A stretch of 52,292 nucleotides of DNA, taken from the NCBI GenBank assembly GCA_038740345.1, contig JAVYMA010000013.1, positions 1 to 52,292 of the forward strand, in the 5' to 3' direction. This document shows, one piece after another, positions 8,750 through 16,623 of this stretch. The stretch is from Methanomassiliicoccales archaeon (GTDB taxonomy: Archaea > Thermoplasmatota > Thermoplasmata > Methanomassiliicoccales > UBA472). Position numbers and translations under genes: made by a program. The notes beneath the pieces were generated by a model. It did no database searches, was not told where the DNA came from, and worked only from the letters and a program-made list of their open reading frames with translations. Position 1 is the stretch's first letter, and each line of letters begins with the position of its first letter.

Positions 8750-9576
8750 GATTCTTTAAGTATCAGGGCCTGGGCAACGATTTCATCCTCTTAGAGGACT
8801 TTGATGACCAGGCTCCAAAAGATCCGTCTTTCGCTGTGCGCTGGTGCGACCGCAGGTTCGGAATAGGTGCTGACGGAATACTTTACCTCATGCGCAGCCC
8901 TCGGGGCGACGCATTCATGAAGATCCTGAATTCGGACGGGAGCGAGGCGGAGATGTGCGGCAATGGCATACGCTGTGTGGCCAAGCACCTGTTCGATCAA
9001 GGCTTGGTCCCTAAGGTCAAGATGAAAATCGACACCCTGGCTGGCATCAAAGAGGTGGAATGCAGGACCGTGGATGGCAAGGTGAGAGAGGTCACGGTGG
9101 GCATGGGAGCTCCAGAACTCGACTGCGCCAAGATACCAATGATGTGCGAGGGGCGTTTCGTGGAGCGAGAGCTAGAGGTGGAGAAGTGGAGGATAAAGGG
9201 TACGGCAGTGAGCATGGGGAATCCTCACTTCGTGACCTTTCAAAGATTCAGTGAGGAGGAGATGAACTCTCTAGGCCCTAAGATCGAGAGACATCCCCTC
9301 TTCCCTAAAAGGACCAATGTGGAGTTCGCTCAACTGAGCGAAGGTGCAATAAACCTGCGCGTTTATGAGCGCGGTGCAGGCTGGACCTTGGCCTGTGGCA
9401 CGGGGGCTTGCGCCACGGTAGCGGTGGCGGCCTTGAGAGGAGATGTCCCATTCGAAAAGGATGTGGAGGTCAGGCTCCCGGGAGGAAGCCTCTGGATTAA
9501 AGTAGGGGAAGATCTATCCTCCGTAACCATGAGAGGCCCTGCAGAACTGGTCTATACTGGAGAGTTCGAGGTCTGA
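8746..9576 (+). CDS. dapF: Diaminopimelate epimerase with a probable CTG start
   Basis: Converts LL- to meso-diaminopimelate with two active-site cysteines and no cofactor. Both cysteine blocks are present: MCGNGIRC and ACGTGAC. The conserved N-terminus (RFFKYQGLGNDFILLE) is encoded from 8749 on, yet the first standard start in frame is GTG 8836, which would delete that strand and the GNDF motif. Between the in-frame TGA at 8704 and 8836 the only near-standard codon is CTG at 8746, placed exactly where DapF normally starts and overlapping the lysA stop (CTGA). With it the protein is 276 residues, the usual length. A sequence error at this codon is the alternative. Confidence 0.93.
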   Translation: MRFFKYQGLGNDFILLEDFDDQAPKDPSFAVRWCDRRFGIGADGILYLMRSPRGDAFMKILNSDGSEAEMCGNGIRCVAKHLFDQGLVPKVKMKIDTLAGIKEVECRTVDGKVREVTVGMGAPELDCAKIPMMCEGRFVERELEVEKWRIKGTAVSMGNPHFVTFQRFSEEEMNSLGPKIERHPLFPKRTNVEFAQLSEGAINLRVYERGAGWTLACGTGACATVAVAALRGDVPFEKDVEVRLPGGSLWIKVGEDLSSVTMRGPAELVYTGEFEV

Positions 9577-9580
9577 GAGC

Positions 9581-10747
9581 ATGCCTTTCCAATTCGCCAA
9601 TCGCGTAAATAGGATACCCCCCTATCTTTTTGCAGAGATCGAGGAGAAGGTGAGGCTGAAGAAAGCACATGGAATAGATGTGATCGATTTTGGCATAGGT
9701 GATCCCGATCTGCCTACTCCAGCTCCCATCGTGGAGGAGCTGCGCAAGCAGGTGTTAGACCCTGAGAACCACAATTATCCCTCCTCCGCGGGAGAGCCGG
9801 AGATAAGGGAGGCGGTGGCTGACTTCTACAAGAAGCGCTTCGGTGTAGATGTCGACCCGCGTGGGCAGGTATGCATTCTGCTGGGCAGCAAGGAAGGTCT
9901 AGCTAACATCGCCAGAGCCTTTGTCAATCCAGGCGAGAAAGTCCTTTGCCCCGACCCCGCCTATCCCGTGTACGCACAAGGCGCCACGGCTTTGTGCGAT
10001 GCCATCCCGATCAGGGTTCCGTTGTCCCCTGAGCATAATTTCCAGATCGAGGATTCCCCAGGCATCCTGGACCGCACGGCCAAGATGTTATACATAAACT
10101 ACCCTAACAATCCTACTGGTGCTTGCGTGGACAAAGAATACCTTTTAGGCCTCTACCAATGGTGTCTGCAGACGGAGACCATAATGGTCTACGACAACGC
10201 TTACTCCGAACTCACCTTCGGTGATTACTCCGCGCCCAGCATACTCGAGGTCGGAGACGAGGGGGTCATCGAGTTCGGCTCTCTTTCAAAGACCTTCAAC
10301 ATGACAGGATACAGAATAGGATATGCAGTTGGGGATGCCAATCTCATCGCTGGCCTAAAAAAGGTGAAATCGCAGGTAGACTCAGGAGCGCCCAAGTTCA
10401 TCCAGAAAGCTGCTGCCTTCGCTCTCTCGCAATACAAAGGAAGGGAGAAGCCGCAGATGGTCCGAGACAACATAAAGATATTCGAGGAGAGGCGGAATAT
10501 TATGGTCAAGGGGCTGCGCTCCCTTGGATTCCAGATAGAACCTCCCAAAGGCACTTTCTACCTCTGGTTCAGAGTTGAAGGGAGCAGCATGAAGTTCGCG
10601 GACCGCCTTTTGAATGAGGCAGGGGTGGTGGTAACGCCTGGAATCGGATTCGGGGAAAATGGAGAAGGGTTCGTGCGCATGGCGCTAACGCAGAGCTCTC
10701 AGCGCATCGAAGAAGCCCTGGAGCGCATGCGCAGGGTGTTAGGCTAA
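9581..10747 (+). CDS. dapL: LL-diaminopimelate aminotransferase
   Basis: PLP aminotransferase that makes LL-diaminopimelate directly from tetrahydrodipicolinate with glutamate, bypassing the succinyl or acetyl route. Fold type I features: YPSSAGEPEIREAVADFY near 65-82, NYPNNPTGA near 168-176, and the PLP lysine in SLSKTFNMTGYRIGYAVG near 231-248. It sits 4 bp after dapF at the end of the operon, and no dapC, dapD or dapE is present here, so the DapL route explains the gene set. Related enzymes act on aspartate or aromatic amino acids; context makes DapL much more likely. It converges on pgk with a 4-bp gap. Confidence 0.92.
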   Translation: MPFQFANRVNRIPPYLFAEIEEKVRLKKAHGIDVIDFGIGDPDLPTPAPIVEELRKQVLDPENHNYPSSAGEPEIREAVADFYKKRFGVDVDPRGQVCILLGSKEGLANIARAFVNPGEKVLCPDPAYPVYAQGATALCDAIPIRVPLSPEHNFQIEDSPGILDRTAKMLYINYPNNPTGACVDKEYLLGLYQWCLQTETIMVYDNAYSELTFGDYSAPSILEVGDEGVIEFGSLSKTFNMTGYRIGYAVGDANLIAGLKKVKSQVDSGAPKFIQKAAAFALSQYKGREKPQMVRDNIKIFEERRNIMVKGLRSLGFQIEPPKGTFYLWFRVEGSSMKFADRLLNEAGVVVTPGIGFGENGEGFVRMALTQSSQRIEEALERMRRVLG

Positions 10748-10751
10748 GCGA

Positions 10752-11987
10752 TTATTTAGCTGGACATTTTCGCTCTTTCGCCGCTTTGAGCGCCTCCACT
10801 ACAGGCAAAGGCTTGCCTAGAAGGTAGGTCTCCAAGGCTCCTCCCCCCGTGCTCACATAGGAGAACTTGTGGAAGAGGCCGAATTTCTCTGCCGCCGCAG
10901 CGGTATGCCCACCCCCTATGACGGTGAAGGCCTTGGAATGTGTAGCGGCCAGCATAAGATCCTTTGTGCCCAGGGCAAAAGGCTCTTTCTCGAACATGCC
11001 GGCAGGACCGCTCATGAACACGGTGCCCGCTCCAGCGATAACCCTAGAGAATTTCTCTATGCTGGATCTACCTATATCCAGGACTGGATACTCCTGCGGT
11101 AGATCCCCTACCAGTATATCCCGCCGCCTGCAGTCTACCTCGATGGCAACATCATGAGGCAGAAGGATCTTCTCCCCTCTCTCCCGCAGCAATTTCTTCG
11201 CTGCCTCCAAATCTTCCGGGTTCATCTCTTTGGCCAAGAATTGCTCACTGGGGGTGCCTAACCTTACACCCCTTGCCTTTAGGAACGCATTCCCAGTGAC
11301 TCCCACAAGGATCACCCAATCGGCTATCCTCTTGCTCAATAGCCTTTCCACCACTTTTACTGACTCGCCGAACTTCGCACCGCCTAGGATGAAAACGCTG
11401 GGACGCGCTGGATTATTGAATACCTGGCCTAGCGCTTTGAGTTCCTTCTCCATCAAGCGTCCCGCTGCTGAGGGCAGAACAGCGGGAAATCCCACCAAGG
11501 AGCAATGCGAGCGATGCGAGGCCCCGAAGGCGTCGTTGACGTATATGTCGAACAAGGGGGAGAGGGTCGTCACCAGCTCCGTCTTGGCATGCTCCTCCAT
11601 GCTTTTCTTTTCCTGCTCATAAGGCAGCTCGCGCACGTTCTTGAGCATGATCACATCGCCTTGAGACATGGAACGTATGGCCTCAAGCGCAGTGTGACCC
11701 AGAAGATCGTCCACATACCTTACTTCTCTACCCAATAGCTTCGAAAGCGATTTAGCATGCTTTTCTAAGGGTATGAAATCCCAATCCCCTGGGCGACCCT
11801 GATGCGCGATTATGGCGACCTTCGCCCCTTTGTGGATGAGCTCTTTCAGGGTCGGAAGGATCTGCTGTATCCGATTATCATCCTCTATCTCCAAAGTATC
11901 CTTGTGTAAGGGGCAATTGATATCCACGCGAAGGAGAACACTCTTGCCCCTGAAATCGAAATCATCCATCGTATTGAACTCGGTCAT
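10752..11987 (-). CDS. pgk: Phosphoglycerate kinase
   Basis: Interconverts 1,3-bisphosphoglycerate and 3-phosphoglycerate with ADP/ATP in glycolysis and gluconeogenesis. Motifs include LLRVDINCPL near residue 17, AHQGRPG near 60, FGASHRSHCSLVGFP near 155, FILGGAKFGESV near 198 and a C-terminal GGGHTAAAAEKFG near 355, all typical of archaeal PGK. 411 residues is normal. The ATG follows AAGGTGAGAGG, a good ribosome binding site. It lies 99 bp downstream of gap on the same strand, a common archaeal pairing. Confidence 0.95.
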   Translation of the reverse strand: MTEFNTMDDFDFRGKSVLLRVDINCPLHKDTLEIEDDNRIQQILPTLKELIHKGAKVAIIAHQGRPGDWDFIPLEKHAKSLSKLLGREVRYVDDLLGHTALEAIRSMSQGDVIMLKNVRELPYEQEKKSMEEHAKTELVTTLSPLFDIYVNDAFGASHRSHCSLVGFPAVLPSAAGRLMEKELKALGQVFNNPARPSVFILGGAKFGESVKVVERLLSKRIADWVILVGVTGNAFLKARGVRLGTPSEQFLAKEMNPEDLEAAKKLLRERGEKILLPHDVAIEVDCRRRDILVGDLPQEYPVLDIGRSSIEKFSRVIAGAGTVFMSGPAGMFEKEPFALGTKDLMLAATHSKAFTVIGGGHTAAAAEKFGLFHKFSYVSTGGGALETYLLGKPLPVVEALKAAKERKCPAK

Positions 11988-12086
11988 CCTCTCACCTTCT
12001 GATGCTTAAGTGATTTCCTGATGGTTAGATATCTTTTTCTGGCTATAGTTATAGGCACATATCGGAGGAGCGAATGCCCTCCTGCA

Positions 12087-13106
12087 TCATTTGCTGATGC
12101 CCATGGCTTTGTCCGTCTTGCGAATGGAGCGCATGGGATCGGCCTCCAGTTTCATCATTGAGCGAATACAGTCAATTATCTCAGGAACGATATCGCTCTC
12201 CTGGTGTATAGCTTGATAATAATACAAAGTGTGACCCTCCATCTTCACTCCGTCCTGCCAGACGATTATTTCCATGAAATCCCCTCTTGGCCGGCCCAAG
12301 TCGCGGGCCAGCTCCATCACCTGGGCTGAAGATTTTATTCCGTGCTTTCCGCTCACGAACCTGATGCGGGGCACGTTGTCCCATACGCTCAAAACCTCGT
12401 TCTCCGTGGCCTTCTTCTTCAGGTCGCAGGTAACGCAATGGACATGCATCATGGTGGTGGGAGTGACCACTGCCATGGTCCTGATGTTCAGCCATGGCAT
12501 GATGGTCTGGACATCTGGGCCGTGATGGGTGGGCAATTTTAATGCGGGCTCAATAGCGTTGAGGGCGAATCCTTTCTTGTCTCCAGGGTCGGCTCCCCTG
12601 CGGACTAGAGCAGCGAAGCACCTCTCCACTCCGAAGACTCTATCCAGAGGATACAGGGTACGAACTAGGCCAGTGGTGTTGCAGCTAACCACCCTGACGA
12701 ATTGCGCCCCCCAGGCCTCATGATAATTGGCGAAGGCGTTGAAGCTTATACCAGCTACTCCGTGATCCTCCCCTCCCTGGAAAATAGCCTTAACACCTGC
12801 CTTCTCGTAAATGGGCTTGTAGGTTTCCCCTACTCCGCCTGGGGTCGCGTCTACGATGATGTCGCATTTGGGAAGGAGATCGCTCAACGTTCCTGCGATC
12901 TTGATATCCTCCTTTTCGAAATCGGGAATATTCTCCGGTGAAGCGGCGTATAGCGGCAGCCCTTCTTTAATGGCTAATCTGGCCTCATAGCTGGGCTTTG
13001 TCTTAGTCACTCCTACCACTTCCATGTCATCCATGCGCTGGATGGCGAAAGCGGCCCTTTTTCCAATAGTGCCATACCCATTGATGCCAACCTTGACCTT
13101 GGTCAT
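12087..13106 (-). CDS. gap: Archaeal glyceraldehyde-3-phosphate dehydrogenase (phosphorylating)
   Basis: Type II (archaeal) NAD(P)-dependent GAPDH forming 1,3-bisphosphoglycerate. The N-terminus KVGINGYGTIGKRAAFAI (~4-21) is the nucleotide-binding fold. The catalytic cysteine is in VVSCNTTGLVRT (~138-149), and the family-specific HHGPDVQTIMPWLNIRTMAV block follows near 193. 339 residues is usual. It precedes pgk, consistent with successive steps of central carbon metabolism, probably gluconeogenic in a methyl- or peptide-using archaeon (inference). Confidence 0.96.
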   Translation of the reverse strand: MTKVKVGINGYGTIGKRAAFAIQRMDDMEVVGVTKTKPSYEARLAIKEGLPLYAASPENIPDFEKEDIKIAGTLSDLLPKCDIIVDATPGGVGETYKPIYEKAGVKAIFQGGEDHGVAGISFNAFANYHEAWGAQFVRVVSCNTTGLVRTLYPLDRVFGVERCFAALVRRGADPGDKKGFALNAIEPALKLPTHHGPDVQTIMPWLNIRTMAVVTPTTMMHVHCVTCDLKKKATENEVLSVWDNVPRIRFVSGKHGIKSSAQVMELARDLGRPRGDFMEIIVWQDGVKMEGHTLYYYQAIHQESDIVPEIIDCIRSMMKLEADPMRSIRKTDKAMGISK

Positions 13107-13208
13107 CTTCCTTACCCATACTGGTAGAAGGCGCAGATGGTTATCTCACTTGCGGTCCATTGAATCTTAAAACGAGTGAGGTATTCGAAATAGCAAAATG
13201 AGGTAAAT

Positions 13209-13232
13209 AAAAAAAATGGAGATGATAAAAAA
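13209..13232 (-). terminator. Poly-U terminator after the DUF5654-like gene
   Basis: On the minus strand, runs of six and eight T residues (complement of A runs at 13227-13232 and 13209-13216) lie 23-46 bases past the stop of the small membrane-protein gene. Archaeal RNA polymerase terminates at such tracts without needing a hairpin. This would separate that gene from gap. Confidence 0.5.
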
Positions 13233-13254
13233 TTGCTAAGATTAGGCGCAGCTT

Positions 13255-13509
13255 TTACTTCTTCTCTTCTTTGGCCAAAGCTGCTTTCGCCTTTCCCAGT
13301 GCTCTTGCAATCAACAACGTGGCAACGACCGCGATTATAGTTACAAGGATCGCATACACAAAATAGCCTATCCCGGGGTCGGCGGTCAAGACCTGATCGA
13401 CAGCCCACTTGATTGCTTGGTTCCATGCCAAGGCTGCCAATAGACCGAACGCCGCTGTCATCAAAGCTGCCGTAGTCTCCAATATTTGAATTCTTAATGG
13501 TGTAGCCAT
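13255..13509 (-). CDS. Small two-helix membrane protein (DUF5654-like)
   Basis: 84 residues with two hydrophobic helices at about 10-30 and 45-70, separated by a short loop (DQVLTADPGIG), and a basic tail rich in lysine and alanine. It resembles, from memory, the archaeal DUF5654 family, which has no known function. Start ATG follows AGGAGG at a good spacing. A TATA-like ATATAAAT lies about 60 bases upstream on the minus strand (complement of 13570-13580), and poly-U tracts follow the gene, so it is probably a single-gene transcript. Confidence 0.8.
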   Translation of the reverse strand: MATPLRIQILETTAALMTAAFGLLAALAWNQAIKWAVDQVLTADPGIGYFVYAILVTIIAVVATLLIARALGKAKAALAKEEKK

Positions 13510-13582
13510 AGCGCTTTCCTCCTAAATCCTTTTTATAATAGATTGGAAGTTTAATTCCCTATAACAATATTTATATGTTATC

Positions 13583-13619
13583 AAAAAGTGAGACGAAACA
13601 TCGTCTCCGAGACTGTTTC
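13583..13619 (-). terminator. Hairpin plus U-tract at the end of the GyrI-like gene
   Basis: On the minus strand the stop region of the GyrI-like gene forms a hairpin (GAAACA/TGTTTC and GTCTC/GAGAC, 13595-13619), followed after seven bases by TTTTT (complement of 13583-13587). It fits a terminator placed just before the promoter of the next gene. Inferred from sequence only. Confidence 0.45.
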
Positions 13620-14226
13620 ATTGAAACGCGACTCTTAAAATCGTCATAGTTCCTTTCCCAGACGCATTCCCGGGATACCTGAGATATATCTCATGATGAC
13701 CTTGAGATGGCAAACTCCCTTTGTCTTTGATGCATTTACATAACATTTCGATTTTCTCTTTCCTTTTTTCATAAGGCCCTTTATAAAGTATTTGCACACT
13801 CCTTCCCTCTTCGATGGTCTCCAATACCGCTTCCTCGACCAAAGGATTGGAAATTTTTTTTCTGACTTGCGCTATGGCATCCTCTAAACAGGCCTGATCG
13901 ACGAATGACGGCTGCATGACCATAGCTTTCCATGCCCAGTCATCCCTTGCATGAGGCCATATACTATCTCGTTTCTTGTTCCAAAGGAAAGCTTGTAGAG
14001 GCCCCACCCTGAAATCCTTTGAAGGGTCCAGCTCTCTCACCTTTGCTCTGATGATTCTTGAGAGCGCAAGAAGCGCTTCCGCGCTGACCCGAAAAACACC
14101 GCTCCCTAAAAAGTCGCCTTGGCCCTGCACTGTTAGGTACTGCAGCGGAGGAACCTTCACCTCCACCACTACATCGGATGGAGTCATGAATAGGTCCTTT
14201 AAGTCCCTTTTCCAATCCCACGGCAT
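13618..14226 (-). CDS. GyrI-like small-molecule-binding domain protein
   Basis: A 202-residue soluble protein of the GyrI-like/SHBP type. Family landmarks are a WKRDLKDLF start, VPPLQYLTVQGQGD near 25-38, VGPLQAFLW near 73-81, WAWKAMVMQPSFV near 97-109 and QILYKGPYEKRKEKIEML near 145-162. Such domains bind small, often hydrophobic molecules or modulate DNA gyrase; stand-alone forms are uncharacterised. No DNA-binding domain is fused. The gene is followed by a hairpin-type terminator. Confidence 0.82.
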   Translation of the reverse strand: MPWDWKRDLKDLFMTPSDVVVEVKVPPLQYLTVQGQGDFLGSGVFRVSAEALLALSRIIRAKVRELDPSKDFRVGPLQAFLWNKKRDSIWPHARDDWAWKAMVMQPSFVDQACLEDAIAQVRKKISNPLVEEAVLETIEEGRSVQILYKGPYEKRKEKIEMLCKCIKDKGSLPSQGHHEIYLRYPGNASGKGTMTILRVAFQ

Positions 14227-14336
14227 AGCGGAAAGTATAATGGTTTAAATCCTTCTTTAATAAATTTGGCTGAGCAGGCCAAGATGCCTATCGCATTGTA
14301 TCTCATTAAAGCGCTATGGGGCCTCCTTTGAGCATG

Positions 14337-14345
14337 CTTTAATAA
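14337..14345 (+). promoter_or_regulatory. TATA-like box of a leaderless radical SAM gene
   Basis: CTTTAATAA lies 22-30 bases before the ATG at 14367, and no ribosome binding site precedes the ATG. The spacing fits a leaderless archaeal transcript starting at or next to the start codon. Confidence 0.4.
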
Positions 14346-14366
14346 CCCTATTCCCTTCCGCCCCTG

Positions 14367-15296
14367 ATGACCAAGTTCTTCGCATTAGGCCAGCTAGGCT
14401 ATTACGCAAGTTGGTTTATAAGATCTAAGGTAGGGGATAAGAGGCCTCTGGTCAACACCATGATAATCAATTTCAATTGCAACCTGAGATGCAAACATTG
14501 CGCCATCTCAGGCAACGCTGAACAGATCCCTTCACCCAGTGAGATCAGCTGGGATGACGCTGTGAGAGAGATGCGACTTTTCTATGAGAGAGGAGCGAGG
14601 GTGCTGTTCTTCGAAGGCGGAGAACCAACTCTGTGGAGATGGGGGGATAAAGATCTTGGTCATCTCATCGATGCAGGACATAAGATAGGCTATTTCGTGG
14701 TGGGATACACCACTAATGGAACCAACCGCTTCTTCGAATCCAGCGATGTTATATCCGTCAGCTTGGACGGTCCAGAAGAGATTCACGATTCCATCCGAGG
14801 CAAAGGAGTTTATCAGAGACTCATGTGCAACCTCAAGCATATATCGCATCCGAACGTCTTTGCTAATATGACCATCATGCAGCAGAATAAGCATGCTCTA
14901 CGTTCCACTGCTCAAATCGTCAAGGAGCATGATCACATACGCGGCTTGATGATCAATTTCGTTACCCCTCCTCCTTATGACATGGTTTTGGAACTTGAGG
15001 ATAAGAGGAAGGTCATAGAGGAAGCGATTAAATTGAAAAAGGAAGGGTATCCCATACTAAACACCAGAAGCTCTTTGCAGGATCTGTTGAAGGAGGATTT
15101 CTCTGCCCTTTGTCCTCATTGGGTGTCGGCCTTCGTGCTGCCCGATTGCTCCCATTATCAAGGATGCCCCATGCAAAATACGCCTTCGTGCAAAAAGTGT
15201 GGCTTCGATGCGGTACGCGAGTACCGCCTTATAACTCGAGGGAGCATCAGCGCCATCACAGATATGTCAAGACGGTTCGCATACTCAAAGCAATGA
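14367..15296 (+). CDS. Radical SAM protein of unknown substrate
   Basis: A 309-residue radical SAM enzyme. The cluster-binding cysteines are C38, C42 and C45 in FNCNLRCKHCAISG, the SAM-binding GGE motif is FFEGGEPTLW near 84-93, and SVSLDGPEEIHDSIRG near 130-145 is typical of SPASM-like and HpnH-like members. The C-terminal third holds seven more cysteines (around LCPHW, DCSHYQGC, SCKKCG) that could bind auxiliary iron-sulfur clusters. The first ~30 residues include a hydrophobic helix. The 3' end overlaps the convergent UbiA-family gene by 41 bp. A joint role in a prenylated-cofactor or lipid pathway is possible but only inferred. Confidence 0.83.
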   Translation: MTKFFALGQLGYYASWFIRSKVGDKRPLVNTMIINFNCNLRCKHCAISGNAEQIPSPSEISWDDAVREMRLFYERGARVLFFEGGEPTLWRWGDKDLGHLIDAGHKIGYFVVGYTTNGTNRFFESSDVISVSLDGPEEIHDSIRGKGVYQRLMCNLKHISHPNVFANMTIMQQNKHALRSTAQIVKEHDHIRGLMINFVTPPPYDMVLELEDKRKVIEEAIKLKKEGYPILNTRSSLQDLLKEDFSALCPHWVSAFVLPDCSHYQGCPMQNTPSCKKCGFDAVREYRLITRGSISAITDMSRRFAYSKQ

Positions 15297-16212
15297 CCAC
15301 GAGGATGGAGTGCAAAATTGCTACCTTGAGCACATCGAGCACTGGCCTCATGACCCTGTGGATGTCCGATTTATCCCGCAATTTCCTCTGGGCTCTGATG
15401 GCGATAGGAAGAGTCAAGAATAAAACTGCAAAGGCGATGTCAAAAAGGCAGAGAAGGGCGCATATGATGTACATTAGGATCATCAGGCCTACCATGATGT
15501 TGGCTGCCCCATCCACTCCAAATCTCACCACTAGATCCTTCTCCCCCTCACGCTGATGCGCCTCCAATCCTGACATCTCGTCCATTATGCGCATGTTCAT
15601 GGTATTGAGACCTACGGTTATGGCGATCAGCAAAGGCAATAGTGCGAACTTTTGCACGATTACATAATAGCTAAAAAAGGAGATCATGATGAAAGAGATG
15701 AAAACGTCCACCTCACCCAAACCCCTGGCTCCCAAATTCAATGGTGGAGCGGTATAGAAGAACGCGAGAAAGAAGGCAGCCAAGCCCAGCAGTACTACCA
15801 GCCACCCGGCAGAGAAAATTATAGGGATGGAAAGGATGATGGCGAGGGCTGCCAGTATTATAATTAATTTCAGGCCAGCGCTTTCTGTAATAAGTCCACG
15901 TTCGAATGAGTTCCCCTGCCAGAAAATCTTCTCCCTCAATGCCTTGTTGGCAGGATCGGCCATGGCCGCTTCCATGATTTCAAAGCGTGCTTTGTCCGCG
16001 CCACTTCGATAATCGAAGTAATCGTTAGAAAGATTGACGAAAAGCGCCAGGACGAACACATCCAAGGGGATGAGGATGGCAAGCGTCCATTCCTGAGTTA
16101 CTGTCAGAGCGTAAGCCACACCAGTGATGGAGGCCAGGACAAATGGTACGGCGTAGGCTATCCTCAGGACATTTCTGATTCTATAACCGATAGAATATTC
16201 GTGACTCGACAT
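15256..16212 (-). CDS. UbiA-family prenyltransferase
   Basis: Integral membrane prenyltransferase of the UbiA/MenA superfamily, which joins a polyprenyl diphosphate to an aromatic or other acceptor. The Asp-rich motif is NLSNDYFDYRSGADKA (~62-77) and the second aspartate region reads MRIMDEMSGLEAHQREGEKD (~207-226). About eight hydrophobic helices cover the 318 residues. The substrate could be a quinone head group or geranylgeranylglyceryl phosphate, which this family also makes in archaea; the motif spacing looks closer to MenA-like members, but I cannot decide. The ATG follows AGGAGG. The 3' end overlaps the convergent radical SAM gene. Confidence 0.85.
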   Translation of the reverse strand: MSSHEYSIGYRIRNVLRIAYAVPFVLASITGVAYALTVTQEWTLAILIPLDVFVLALFVNLSNDYFDYRSGADKARFEIMEAAMADPANKALREKIFWQGNSFERGLITESAGLKLIIILAALAIILSIPIIFSAGWLVVLLGLAAFFLAFFYTAPPLNLGARGLGEVDVFISFIMISFFSYYVIVQKFALLPLLIAITVGLNTMNMRIMDEMSGLEAHQREGEKDLVVRFGVDGAANIMVGLMILMYIICALLCLFDIAFAVLFLTLPIAIRAQRKLRDKSDIHRVMRPVLDVLKVAILHSILVVIALSMRTVLTYL

Positions 16213-16623
16213 TTTTACAGCCTCCTCCCCTAAGAAGGAGCCAAAATTAAATCATTTCATATGTCGACAAGATAGACTGTAATTGGGAGTCACAAAAATT
16301 AGGAGTTACAAAACTCGACCAGTTTGCAAATTAACATCCCCCTCTTATGAGTATGGTGGATAAGAGATTCTCCCAGACCCGGATCACGAATGTTTAGCAG
16401 AATACCACTCTTACTTAGGTTATGATGGCGCGGAGAGACGTCATGACACGGCTCGAGCACGGACCCTCTAATTACCGAACTTATTTTTTGAATGTTCTAG
16501 CTAAGGACGTGGGAAAGTGCAAGTCGTATTCGCCAAACAACGCCTTTTAGCTTGATTTTTAGACGTTCTGAGATTCCCCTCCCTAGAATATGAAAAAATC
16601 GAATAGGATCGATCGAGAAGCTC
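16213..16623. other. 411-bp gap with a 17-base tandem repeat
   Basis: No convincing gene. A 43-codon ATG frame near 16426 has no ribosome binding site or recognisable product. AATTGGGAGTCACAAAA at 16281-16297 recurs with two changes at 16297-16313 (period 16). Both copies lie upstream of the UbiA-family start and its TATA-like AT-rich stretch (about 16240-16250), so they could be a paired regulator site. Confidence 0.35.

Noticed and set aside
16426-16560. 43-codon plus-strand frame in the gap before the SDR gene
   Set aside because: No ribosome binding site, no promoter at a fitting distance, and no recognisable product.
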